Source of the DNA: Actinomycetota bacterium
Lineage (GTDB): Bacteria > Actinomycetota > Actinomycetes > Streptosporangiales > Streptosporangiaceae
Reading direction: 5' to 3'
Length of the DNA stretch: 25,317 bases
Assembly (NCBI GenBank): GCA_003168295.1
Contig: PMST01000193.1
Location: forward strand, 9,496 to 34,812
Positions 7,825 to 14,956 of this stretch are shown piece after piece; positions within the stretch are counted from its first letter, which is position 1, and each line of letters starts with the position of its first letter. Under the pieces are notes generated by a model. It had not been told where the DNA came from, did not search any database, and saw nothing but the letters and a program-made list of their open reading frames with translations. The translations under genes and the position numbers were made by a program.

Positions 7825-8930
7825 TGATGACTACCCGAAGATTGCGGAGAAAGGCGGCCTGCGCTCTCGCCCTCGCCACCGTCGGCGTGACCGCGGCCGC
7901 GTGCAGCAGCTCCACGTCATCAAGCGGCACGACTTCGACGTCAACCTCGGCCTCGGCTTCGACCTCGGCTCAGGCGGGCAGCGGCGCGATCAAGAAGGGC
8001 CTGCTGGTCTACTTCATCCCGAAGGACACCCAGAACCCGTACGAGGTCATCGCCGACACCGGCGGGGAAAAGGCCTTGGCCGCGCTGGGCGGCAAGGTCG
8101 TGGTCAGCAGCGGGACGGTGGACACCGCGGCCGCGCAGATCCCCTCCATCCAGGCGGCGATCCAGGCGCACGCCAACGCGATCGTCATCGCCGGCAACGA
8201 CCCGTCCGCGCTGTGCCCGTCGCTCAACCAGGCGTCCAAGGCCGGCATCAAGATCGTGTCCTTCGACTCCGACGTCACGTGCGGGAATTCCCCGAACCAC
8301 CTGTTCATCAACCAGGCGAACACCGAGCAGATCGGTGAGTCCGAGGTGAGCTTGCTGGCCGGTGAAATCGGCGGCAAGGGCCAGATCGCGATCCTGTCGG
8401 CGGCGGCCAGCGCCACCAACCAGAACGCCTGGATCGTGTACATGAAGCAGGAGCTGACCAAGTACCCGAACATGAAGCTGGTCTCGACGGTCTACGGCAA
8501 CGACGACCCGGCGACCTCGCTTCAGGTGCTGCAGGGCCTGCTGTCGGCCTATCCGAACCTGCGCGGCATCATCTCCCCGACCACCGTCGGTATCGCCGCT
8601 GCCGCCCAGTACCTTGACACGCACAAGAGCATGCTGTCCCACCTGACCCTGACCGGTCTCGGCCTGCCGTCGCTGATGCGCAAGTACGTCGAAGACGGAA
8701 CGGTCGCCAAGTTCGAGCTGTGGGACCCGGGCAACCTAGGCTACCTGGCCGGGTACGCCGCGGCCTCGCTCGCCTCCGGCCTGGCCAGCCTGACCCCCGG
8801 ATCGACATTCACGGCCGGCACGCTCGGCAGCTATACCGTGCTGGCCCCGACGCCGGGCGTCGGCCCGTCGGTGGTCCTCGGACCACCCACCGTGTTCGAC
8901 AAGGCGAACATCAACAACTACCACTTCTGA
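7824..8930 (+). CDS. rhaS: Rhamnose ABC importer substrate-binding lipoprotein (RhaS)
   Basis: The 368-residue exported binding protein captures the sugar outside the membrane and delivers it to the permeases. It starts with basic residues (TTRRLRRK), a hydrophobic stretch and the lipobox-like TAAAC, giving a lipid-anchored Cys at position 27. A Ser/Thr-rich tether follows (about 28-52). The rest is a type I periplasmic-binding fold of the RhaS/LsrB group (Peripla_BP_4), with VYFIPKDTQNPYEVIADTGGEKA and later SFDSDV and DPATSLQVLQGLL. A strong AGAGGAGA ribosome binding site precedes ATG 7824; a second ATG follows at once. A long hairpin lies immediately downstream. Binding to L-rhamnose is inferred from context. 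Confidence 0.9.
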   Translation: MMTTRRLRRKAACALALATVGVTAAACSSSTSSSGTTSTSTSASASTSAQAGSGAIKKGLLVYFIPKDTQNPYEVIADTGGEKALAALGGKVVVSSGTVDTAAAQIPSIQAAIQAHANAIVIAGNDPSALCPSLNQASKAGIKIVSFDSDVTCGNSPNHLFINQANTEQIGESEVSLLAGEIGGKGQIAILSAAASATNQNAWIVYMKQELTKYPNMKLVSTVYGNDDPATSLQVLQGLLSAYPNLRGIISPTTVGIAAAAQYLDTHKSMLSHLTLTGLGLPSLMRKYVEDGTVAKFELWDPGNLGYLAGYAAASLASGLASLTPGSTFTAGTLGSYTVLAPTPGVGPSVVLGPPTVFDKANINNYHF

Positions 8931-8932
8931 TT

Positions 8933-8991
8933 TCCCGGACCGCAGCCCGGTCGGCGTCCGCACTCCGGCCGGGCTAGCCCGGGGTCCGGGA
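8933..8991 (+). terminator. Long hairpin between rhaS and rhaM (mRNA stabiliser or attenuator)
   Basis: Perfect 9-bp arms TCCCGGACC (8933-8941) and GGTCCGGGA (8983-8991) enclose a second pair, AGCCCGG (8944-8950) and CCGGGCT (8969-8975). No T-tract follows, so it is not a classic intrinsic terminator. Hairpins after binding-protein genes commonly stabilise the upstream mRNA and lower expression of downstream genes. Confidence 0.55.
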
Positions 8992-9020
8992 CGGTCCTAC
9001 CGCGCGCAAAAGGAGCAGCC

Positions 9021-9377
9021 GTGCGCTATTGCTTTGTCCTGCAGGTCAGGCCCGAGCTCCTGGATGAGTACAAGGAACGGCACACGGCGGTATGGCCGGA
9101 CATGCTGCGAGCCCTGCAGCAGGCGGGGTGGGAGCGGTACTCACTGTTCGCCAGGCCCGACGGGCTGATCGTCGGGTACGTGGAAGCCGAGGATCTGGAC
9201 GCCGCGCAGCACGCGATGGCGGCGACCGACGCGAACACGCAATGGCAGAGCGAGATGCGGCGGTACTTCACCAGCGTCGACGGCCACGCGCCCGGCGGGA
9301 TCATGGTCCTGCTGGAACCTATCTTCAACCTCGACGACGCACTCGCCGCCGCAGACCACTGTGACCAGACGTCCTGA
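9021..9377 (+). CDS. rhaM: L-rhamnose mutarotase (RhaM)
   Basis: The 118-residue cytoplasmic enzyme interconverts the alpha and beta anomers of L-rhamnose, supplying the anomer used by the isomerase. The length and the sequence LLDEYKERHTAVWPDML (about 13-29) match the RhaM family, with His21 as the probable catalytic residue. RYSLF (Tyr40) and the Trp in NTQWQSEM are the likely further active-site positions. The start GTG at 9021 is supported by AAAAGGAG 5 nt upstream. The stop lies 42 nt before rhaI. The gene is the best single marker that this operon handles rhamnose. Confidence 0.9.
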   Translation: MRYCFVLQVRPELLDEYKERHTAVWPDMLRALQQAGWERYSLFARPDGLIVGYVEAEDLDAAQHAMAATDANTQWQSEMRRYFTSVDGHAPGGIMVLLEPIFNLDDALAAADHCDQTS

Positions 9378-9419
9378 CGCAAAGGCCGCCCCCATAGTTG
9401 AGAAAGCAGGTTACAGGTC

Positions 9420-10583
9420 ATGGATCTCCAGGCGGTCTACAGCGCCCTCCGCGAGCAGAAGATCGAGTTGCCGTCGTGGGCCTTCGGCAACTCCGGGACC
9501 CGGTTCAAGGTCTTCGCTCAGCCCGGCGTGCCGCGTGATCCGTACGAGAAGATCGCCGACGCCGCTCAGGTGCACAAGTTCACCGGTGTCGCGCCGACCA
9601 TCGCGCTGCACATCCCGTGGGACGCGGTCGACAGCTACGCCAGCCTGGCCGCGGCGGCGTCCGAGGCGGGCATCAAGCTCGGCACTGTCAACGCCAACGT
9701 CTTCCAGGACAACGACTACAAGCTGGGCAGCGTCACCAACCCCGAACCCGCGATCCGGCGCAAGGCCCTGCACCACCTGCTCGAGTGCGTCGACGTCATG
9801 GACCAGACCGGTTCCCGCGATCTCAAGCTCTGGTTCTCCGACGGCACCAACTACCCGGGCCAGGACAGCATCCGAGCCCGCCAGGACCGGCTGGCCGAGG
9901 CTCTGTCCGCCGTCTACGCGCGGCTGTCAGGTGACCAGCGACTGATCCTGGAGTACAAACTTTTCGAGCCGGCGTTTTACACCACCGACGTGCCGGACTG
10001 GGGCACGTCGTACGCGCACTGCCTGGAGCTCGGCGAACGGGCCAAGGTGTGCGTGGACACCGGCCATCACGCCCCCGGGACCAACATCGAGTTCATCGTG
10101 GCGTTCCTGCTCCGGGCGGGCAAGCTGGGCGCCTTCGACTTCAACTCCCGGTTCTACGCCGACGACGACCTCATGGTCGGCGCCGCGGATCCGTTCCAGC
10201 TGTTCCGGATCCTGTTCGAAGTGGTGGCCGCCGGCGCCCTGGGCTCCGGCGCGGAGATTGCGTTCATGCTCGACCAGTGCCACAACATCGAGCCGAAGAT
10301 CCCCGGCCAGATCCGCTCGGTGATGAACGTCCAGGAGGCCACGGCCAAGGCCCTGCTCGTCGACACCGCCGCCCTGGCCGCCGCCCAGCAGGCCGGCGAC
10401 GTTCTCGGCGCGCACGGCGTACTGATGGACGCCTACAACACCGACGTCCGGCCGCTGCTCGCCGACCTGCGCGCCGAGCAGGGCCTGGACCCGGATCCTA
10501 TGGCGGCCTACGCCGCCTCCGGGTACGGCGAGAAGATCGTCGCCGAGCGTATCGGCGGCCAGCAGGCCGGATGGGGTGCATGA
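9420..10583 (+). CDS. rhaI: L-rhamnose isomerase (RhaI type)
   Basis: The 387-residue enzyme converts L-rhamnose to L-rhamnulose in the cytosol. It belongs to the TIM-barrel RhaI type found in actinobacteria, Pseudomonas and rhizobia rather than the E. coli RhaA type. Seen: SWAFGNSGTRFKVF (19-32), NANVFQDNDYKLGS (91-104), LWFSDGTNYPGQDS (137-150), LEYKLFEP (177-184, with Glu178 a probable metal ligand), VDTGHHAPGTNIE (212-224, Asp213) and FDFNSRFYADDDL. The C-terminal tail GLDPDPMAAYAASGYGEKIV recurs in altered form in the next frame. The stop TGA at 10581-10583 overlaps the ATG of that frame as ATGA. The ribosome binding site is weak (CAGG). Confidence 0.92.
   Translation: MDLQAVYSALREQKIELPSWAFGNSGTRFKVFAQPGVPRDPYEKIADAAQVHKFTGVAPTIALHIPWDAVDSYASLAAAASEAGIKLGTVNANVFQDNDYKLGSVTNPEPAIRRKALHHLLECVDVMDQTGSRDLKLWFSDGTNYPGQDSIRARQDRLAEALSAVYARLSGDQRLILEYKLFEPAFYTTDVPDWGTSYAHCLELGERAKVCVDTGHHAPGTNIEFIVAFLLRAGKLGAFDFNSRFYADDDLMVGAADPFQLFRILFEVVAAGALGSGAEIAFMLDQCHNIEPKIPGQIRSVMNVQEATAKALLVDTAALAAAQQAGDVLGAHGVLMDAYNTDVRPLLADLRAEQGLDPDPMAAYAASGYGEKIVAERIGGQQAGWGA
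10461..10560 (+). repeat. Diverged direct repeat, copy 1 (3' end of rhaI)
   Basis: This 100-bp segment aligns without gaps to 10751-10850, offset 290 bp, with 73 of 100 identical bases by hand count. It encodes LRAEQGLDPDPMAAYAASGY and the residues to about ERIGG. Confidence 0.75.
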
Positions 10584-10879
10584 GGACGGGCCGCACGACC
10601 GCGAAGGACGGGCACCCGCGGCTGGCCGCGCTCGGCACGTCGTGCCCGGATCACGTCCTGCGCACCAAGGTGCGCCCGATGGTCCTCGACCTGCCGCCGG
10701 ACGCTCCTCTCGAGGCTGTCGAGGCCCGGCTGCGGAAGCTGCACGCGGCCGCCGAACTGCGCGAGGAAAGCGGCCTGGATCCGGATCCGGTCGCGGCCTA
10801 CCAGCGCTCAGGTTATCCGGAGAAGATCGTGGCCGATCGCGTCGGCGGACGCCGGCCAGCTGGGGATCCTGAAGAATGA
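10580..10879 (+). pseudogene. Chimeric remnant: middle of bifunctional rhamnulose-1-P aldolase/dehydrogenase joined to a copy of the RhaI tail
   Basis: The 99-codon frame starts ATGA-coupled to the rhaI stop. Residues about 9-55 (HPRLAALGTSCPDHVLRTK, then VRPMVLDLPPDAPLEAVEAR) closely resemble, from memory, the central part of the actinobacterial bifunctional rhamnulose-1-phosphate aldolase/short-chain dehydrogenase, normally near 680 residues. Residues 59-90 (ELREESGLDPDPVAAYQRSG onward) repeat the C-terminal tail of RhaI. Neither catalytic domain remains: the aldolase zinc site and the dehydrogenase glycine motif are absent. The position between rhaI and rhaB is where the full gene would be expected. 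The frame is intact and could still be translated as a small protein, so calling it a pseudogene is inference. Confidence 0.75.
10751..10850 (+). repeat. Diverged direct repeat, copy 2 (end of the chimeric remnant)
   Basis: It aligns with 10461-10560 at 73% by hand. It is read in a different frame relative to copy 1 but encodes the matching protein segment, so the similarity reflects shared coding ancestry. Confidence 0.75.
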
Positions 10880-10916
10880 CGAGCGTGAACGATTCAGCCC
10901 CGGCCGCCTGCCTGCG

Positions 10917-12389
10917 ATGACAGAGCCCGGTCAGATCAGGCCAGACCCGCTGAGGCCGCCGGCCCGGAATCGGGAGGTCGTGGTCGCGGCCGTGGACCTG
11001 GGGGCTTCCGGGGGGCGGGTGATGGCGGGGCGGGTGAGCGACTCGGGGATCTCGCTGGCGGAGGTGCACCGGTTCGGTAACCGGCCGGTGGCCGCGGGCG
11101 GCACGCTGTACTGGGACATCTTGCGGATCTACGCTGACCTCCAGCACGGCCTGGAGGCGGCCGCGCGCCGGTTCCCGCTGGCCAGCGCGGGGATCGACTC
11201 CTGGGGCGTGGATTACGGCCTGCTCGGCGAGTCCGGCGCCCTGCTCGGCAGCCCGGTGCATTACCGCGACAAGCGGACCGAGGGGGTGCCGGCCCGGGTC
11301 CACGCCGCCGTGCCGGCGGACGAGCTCTACGCGGTCACCGGGATCCAGCAGCTGCCGATCAACACGATCTACCAGCTGGCGGCCGACCCGGCCGCACGGT
11401 ACGCCGCGACGATGCTGATGATCCCCGACCTGGTGGCCTACTGGCTCACCGGGCAGGCCGGCGCCGAGGTCACCAACGCCTCGACCACCTCGCTGTTCGA
11501 CGTCCGCGCCCAGGCCTGGGCGGCGGGGGTGATCGGGAAGGCCGGCCTGCCGCCGGGCATCTTCCCTCCGCTGCGCCAGCCCGGCGACGTCATCGGACCG
11601 ATCATGACGCCGAACGAACGGTGGTCCCAGCTCCCGCTCATCGCCGTGGGCTCGCACGACACGGCGTCGGCCGTGGTCGCCGTACCCGCGACCGGACCGC
11701 GCTTCGCCTACATCTCCTCGGGAACCTGGTCGCTGGCCGGGCTGGAACTCGACGCGCCGGTGCTGAACGAGGCGGGCCGGACCGCCAGCTTCACCAACGA
11801 GACCGGCATCGACGGCACGATCAGGTACCTGCGCAACGTGATGGGGCTGTGGCTGCTGCAGGAGAGCCTGCGCCAGTGGCCGCAGTCCTCGCTGGACTCG
11901 CTGCTGGCCGAGGCGGCGCGGCTACCGGCGCTCCGGTTCGTGATCGACCCGGATGACCCGGTGTTCTTGCCGCCCGGTGACATGCCGGCCAGGATCGCCG
12001 CCTGGCTGGCCGACCGAGACGAAGCGGTCCCGGACGGGCCCGCCGAGACCGTCCGCTGCATCCTGGACAGCCTCGCCCTGGCGTACCGGCGCGCCATCAC
12101 CGAGGCGCAGTCGCTGAGCGGGCGGCACGCGGACGTGCTGCACGTCGTCGGGGGCGGCGCCAGGAACTCGCTGCTGTGCCAGCTCACGGCCGACGCCACC
12201 GGACTGCCGGTCATCGCCGGCCCGGCCGAGGCCACCTGCTTCGGCAACGTGCTCGTCCAGGCCCGCGCGCTGGGCGCGGCCCCGGGCGACCTGGCCGGGA
12301 TGCGCGCGCTGATCCGGTCCACCCAGCCGCTCCGCTTCTATTCCCCCGCGGCCGATCCGGCCTGGGCCGCGGCGGCCGCGAGAATCTAG
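10917..12389 (+). CDS. rhaB: Rhamnulokinase (RhaB), FGGY family
   Basis: The 490-residue cytosolic kinase phosphorylates L-rhamnulose to L-rhamnulose-1-phosphate with ATP. FGGY-family features are the first phosphate loop AVDLGASGGRVM (25-36), IDSWGVDYGLL, the rhamnulokinase-like PINTIYQL, GSHDTASAV with the probable catalytic Asp, SSGTWSLAG, and the C-terminal VVGGGARNSLLCQLTADATG and GPAEATCFGN. The ATG at 10917 has no clear ribosome binding site. The first 21 residues are low-similarity, so an internal start at GTG 10980, behind GGGAGG, is possible although its spacing is short. It follows the chimeric remnant by 37 nt and is the last gene of the operon. Confidence 0.9.
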   Translation: MTEPGQIRPDPLRPPARNREVVVAAVDLGASGGRVMAGRVSDSGISLAEVHRFGNRPVAAGGTLYWDILRIYADLQHGLEAAARRFPLASAGIDSWGVDYGLLGESGALLGSPVHYRDKRTEGVPARVHAAVPADELYAVTGIQQLPINTIYQLAADPAARYAATMLMIPDLVAYWLTGQAGAEVTNASTTSLFDVRAQAWAAGVIGKAGLPPGIFPPLRQPGDVIGPIMTPNERWSQLPLIAVGSHDTASAVVAVPATGPRFAYISSGTWSLAGLELDAPVLNEAGRTASFTNETGIDGTIRYLRNVMGLWLLQESLRQWPQSSLDSLLAEAARLPALRFVIDPDDPVFLPPGDMPARIAAWLADRDEAVPDGPAETVRCILDSLALAYRRAITEAQSLSGRHADVLHVVGGGARNSLLCQLTADATGLPVIAGPAEATCFGNVLVQARALGAAPGDLAGMRALIRSTQPLRFYSPAADPAWAAAAARI

Positions 12390-12402
12390 GTCACTCCTGA
12401 GG

Positions 12403-12408
12403 TACGCT
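12403..12408 (+). promoter_or_regulatory. Candidate -10 element for a leaderless transcript
   Basis: TACGCT ends 6 nt before the ATG at 12415, with no Shine-Dalgarno between. No clear -35 is seen. Confidence 0.4.
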
Positions 12409-12414
12409 TCGTCG

Positions 12415-13419
12415 ATGGCCTCGGCCCCGCAGCGACATCGACGCGGTGTCGTGCGGCTGAGGACCTGGATCATCGTGGCGACCGTGGTGGCCGTCGCGGC
12501 CTGCGGTATCACGGCCTGGACGCTCGCCGGACGCAGCCCGCGGCAGGCCGGCGGCCAGGACTCGGCGATCGCGGCCCGGACCCGCGCGCCCGCCGCGCCG
12601 TCGCCGAGCCCGTCGCCCAGTCCGATGATCGTGGTGACCGGCGCACCCGGCGGGGTCAAGGCCAAGGGCGCGGTGCTGGCCGACGCGGCCACCGGCCAGG
12701 TGCTTTGGGGCCGTAATGTAGACACCGAGCGGCCCATGGCCAGCATCACCAAGGTCATGACCGCACTGCTCGTGCTCCAGAGCGGTGACCTCGGCCGCGA
12801 GATCGCCATTCCCAAGGCGGCGGTCAGCTACGCCTGGAAGTACGGGGGCGAAACTGCGGCGCTCCATCCCCGGGACGTGCTGACGGCCCAGCAACTGCTG
12901 CCGGCGCTGCTGCTGGCGTCGGGGGCAGACGCCGCCTATACGCTGGCGAACGCCTACGGTCCCGGCCTGACCGCCTTTGTCGCGCGGATGAACGCGACCG
13001 CGGCCCGGATGGGTATGACCCACACCCATTTCGCCTCACCTGACGGGCTGCCCTACCCCACCGAGACCTCCACCTACTCCACACCCGCCGACCTGCTCAC
13101 GCTCGGCCTGGCGGCGATGCGCTACCCGGCCTTCCGGTCGGTCGTGGACCTGCAGTTCTACCACCTGCCGAAGGGCCGCGGGCATCACCAGTACTGGTGG
13201 GACAACACCGACGACCTGATCGGCTCGTATTCCGGTGCCGTCGGGATCAAGGACGGGTACACCGACGACGCTGGGCATTGCCTGCTGTTCGAGGCCGTCA
13301 GGGGCAGCAGGACCCTGATCGGGGTCGTGCTGGACAGTCCGGCCTCGGGCGTGGGCGCGGGCGCGAAGGCCGCGGAGCAGATGCTGAACTGGGGCTTCCG
13401 GCTCCCCCGCGCGAACTGA
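12415..13419 (+). CDS. D-alanyl-D-alanine carboxypeptidase (peptidase S11), membrane-anchored
   Basis: The 334-residue S11-family enzyme trims the terminal D-Ala from peptidoglycan stem peptides outside the membrane. Seen: a basic N-terminus, a membrane segment at about 17-37 (WIIVATVVAVAACGITAW), then a Pro/Ser/Ala-rich stalk with PSPSPSPSP (62-70). In the catalytic domain, SITK (110-113) carries the nucleophile Ser110 and Lys113. SGADAA (169-174) stands at the SxN position with Ala171 for Asn. KDGYTDDAG (279-287) stands at the KTG position with Asp280 for Thr. The Ser-Gly-x-Asp form is, to my knowledge, common in actinobacterial members; KDG is less usual. It ends convergent with the next gene, 14 bp apart. 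Confidence 0.88.
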   Translation: MASAPQRHRRGVVRLRTWIIVATVVAVAACGITAWTLAGRSPRQAGGQDSAIAARTRAPAAPSPSPSPSPMIVVTGAPGGVKAKGAVLADAATGQVLWGRNVDTERPMASITKVMTALLVLQSGDLGREIAIPKAAVSYAWKYGGETAALHPRDVLTAQQLLPALLLASGADAAYTLANAYGPGLTAFVARMNATAARMGMTHTHFASPDGLPYPTETSTYSTPADLLTLGLAAMRYPAFRSVVDLQFYHLPKGRGHHQYWWDNTDDLIGSYSGAVGIKDGYTDDAGHCLLFEAVRGSRTLIGVVLDSPASGVGAGAKAAEQMLNWGFRLPRAN

Positions 13420-13437
13420 GCGGCCGGGCTGGCTCAG
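13416..13437. terminator. Small inverted repeat between convergent genes
   Basis: CTGAGC (13416-13421) and GCTCAG (13432-13437) form 6-bp arms around a GC-rich 10-nt loop, and include parts of both stop codons. It may be a weak bidirectional terminator. There is no T-tract. Confidence 0.3.
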
Positions 13438-14060
13438 CCGCCCGCAGGCGCGTTCCACCGGGTGACCGGCTCCCCGGCCAGCCAGGCGGCGCCGCGCTCG
13501 TACAGGCGATCCACCTCGGGCCCGGCCAGGCCAGGCATGTCGGTCTTGACCGGGTATCCGGCCTGGGTCTGCAGATAGGCCAGGTAACGGTAGCCCTCGG
13601 GGAACCGGGCCAGGATCTCTTCGGCCAGCACCAGGGAGGCGGCTGGGTCGACGGGGTCGAGGCGGTCCTTTTCGTAGATGGGCTGCCGCAGCACCATTCC
13701 CCAGCGTCCGTCCCGCCGGTCCATGAAGTCGTAGAACCGGCCGGTGCAGGCCACGTCGCAGAGCACGCCGTCGACCTCGCCGCGCTGCATGATCGTCATC
13801 CTGGTCTGCGCGATGGCCCGCGGCCCGGCCAGCTGGATATGGCAGCCGCCGGTGAAGTGCAGGATGTTGACGCCCCGGGCCCGGCCTTCCTGGCTGACCT
13901 TGATGAAGTCCTCCTTCGGGCCCTGGAACCAGGTCGCCATCATGTAGCCGTCGTCGTGCCAGCAGGCGCGGAACGCCTCCCAGTCTCCGGCGTCTCTGGC
14001 GTAGGTCCAGGTCTCGACGACATCCCTGATGGCGAGGCGATCTTCGCGTGCGGCGTCCAT
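13434..14060 (-). CDS. NTF2-like / SnoaL-like domain protein
   Basis: The 208-residue protein resembles the SnoaL_4 / NTF2-like fold. DVVETWTYARDAGDWEAFRA (near the N-terminus) is followed by CWHDDGYMMATWFQG and RFYDFMDRRDGRWGMVLRQP. Relatives range from polyketide cyclases and hydroxylating-dioxygenase beta-type subunits to ligand-binding proteins, so no reaction is assigned. The start at 14060 (MDAARED) is preferred over ATG 14078 because TACGGT lies 6 nt upstream of 14060, the leaderless arrangement. The gene is divergent from the ATPase gene, sharing a short promoter region, and convergent with the carboxypeptidase gene. Confidence 0.75.
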   Translation of the reverse strand: MDAAREDRLAIRDVVETWTYARDAGDWEAFRACWHDDGYMMATWFQGPKEDFIKVSQEGRARGVNILHFTGGCHIQLAGPRAIAQTRMTIMQRGEVDGVLCDVACTGRFYDFMDRRDGRWGMVLRQPIYEKDRLDPVDPAASLVLAEEILARFPEGYRYLAYLQTQAGYPVKTDMPGLAGPEVDRLYERGAAWLAGEPVTRWNAPAGG

Positions 14061-14066
14061 GGGGGC

Positions 14067-14072
14067 ACCGTA
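14067..14072 (-). promoter_or_regulatory. Candidate -10 element for a leaderless transcript
   Basis: On the minus strand TACGGT ends 6 nt before the ATG at 14060; no ribosome binding site intervenes. Confidence 0.4.
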
Positions 14073-14136
14073 CGGCATGGCGGGGGCACGCACTACTGCC
14101 CGTTCCGCCGTATGTCTTAAGAGGCAGGATGGGAGC

Positions 14137-14868
14137 ATGCCTGACCCTGAGGAGTTCGACGCCCGCCCGGTACTTCAGTTCCGGCCCCGGGACGGCGCTG
14201 TGGTCGATGAGCTGGTGTGGCCGACCAGCGTGCCGGCCATGGCGCAGCTGCTTCGGGAGGGGCTGGAGGTGCCGGCCGGACTGACCGTGCTGGTGGGCGA
14301 GAACGGGTCAGGGAAGTCGACGGTGGTGGAGTGCCTGGCCGAGGCGTACGGGCTGAATCCGCAGGGCGGTTCGGCGCAGGCCAATCTGTTCCAGGTCCGG
14401 CCGAGCGAGCCGGGCAAGGGGTCGGAGCTGACCGTGGTGCGGGGCGTCAAGCCGCGCTGGTCCTACTTCCTGCGCGCCGACACCATGAGCCAGCTGTACA
14501 CCTACCTGGAGCAGAACCCCGGCCGCAGGGTCGAGCGGCTGCACGAGCTGAGCCACGGCGAGGGGTTCCTTGAGATCTTGCGGACGCGGGTGAACGAGAC
14601 CGGCTTTTACCTGATGGACGAGCCGGACGCGCCGCTGTCGTTCACCGCCTCGCTCGGGCTGACCGCGCTGCTGCACGACCTGGCCGCAGCCGGGGGCCAG
14701 GCGGTCGTGGCCACCCACTCCCCCATCGTCGCGGCCGTCCCCGGGGCGAACCTGCTTGAGCTCGGCCCGTGGGGAATCCGGCCTGCCACCTGGGATGACC
14801 TGGGCCTGGTGGTCGCGTGGCGTGGGTTCCTGCGCGATCCGCAGGCCTACTTCCGGCACCTCTTTTGA
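14137..14868 (+). CDS. Small AAA-family ATPase (COG3910-like)
   Basis: The 243-residue soluble protein is a stand-alone ABC/SMC-type ATPase of the predicted-ATPase group COG3910. Seen: Walker A GENGSGKS (54-61), an ABC-signature-like LSHGEGFLEIL, Walker B FYLMDEPDAPLS, and a His switch VVATHSPIV. There are no membrane segments or DNA-binding domains. The C-terminal WRGFLRDPQAYFRHLF is typical of the group by recollection. The cellular role is unknown. The frame is open upstream to 14029, but ATG 14137 is chosen because AGGA lies 7 nt upstream and the family N-terminus follows. It precedes recQ by 88 bp without sign of coupling. Confidence 0.8.
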   Translation: MPDPEEFDARPVLQFRPRDGAVVDELVWPTSVPAMAQLLREGLEVPAGLTVLVGENGSGKSTVVECLAEAYGLNPQGGSAQANLFQVRPSEPGKGSELTVVRGVKPRWSYFLRADTMSQLYTYLEQNPGRRVERLHELSHGEGFLEILRTRVNETGFYLMDEPDAPLSFTASLGLTALLHDLAAAGGQAVVATHSPIVAAVPGANLLELGPWGIRPATWDDLGLVVAWRGFLRDPQAYFRHLF

Positions 14869-14944
14869 CCTGGGCCCGGCGGTTGATGACATTGGATCAA
14901 TGCGGACACGCGCACAACGGGGGCGTTATGTCGGCGGCGAACCG

Positions 14945-14950
14945 TAGAAT
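14945..14950 (+). promoter_or_regulatory. Candidate -10 element for a leaderless recQ transcript
   Basis: TAGAAT, close to the consensus, ends 6 nt before the GTG at 14957. There is no ribosome binding site. No clear -35 is seen. Confidence 0.5.
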
Positions 14951-14956
14951 CGCGGC

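Noticed and set aside
9927..11657. 576-codon minus-strand frame across rhaI, the remnant and rhaB
   Set aside because: It spans clear plus-strand genes, has low-complexity Arg/Gly/Pro composition and no domain. It is a by-product of high GC.
14883..14900. Inverted repeat TTGAT-N8-ATCAA upstream of recQ
   Set aside because: Five-bp arms with an 8-nt gap are weak, and no regulator or second copy supports it.
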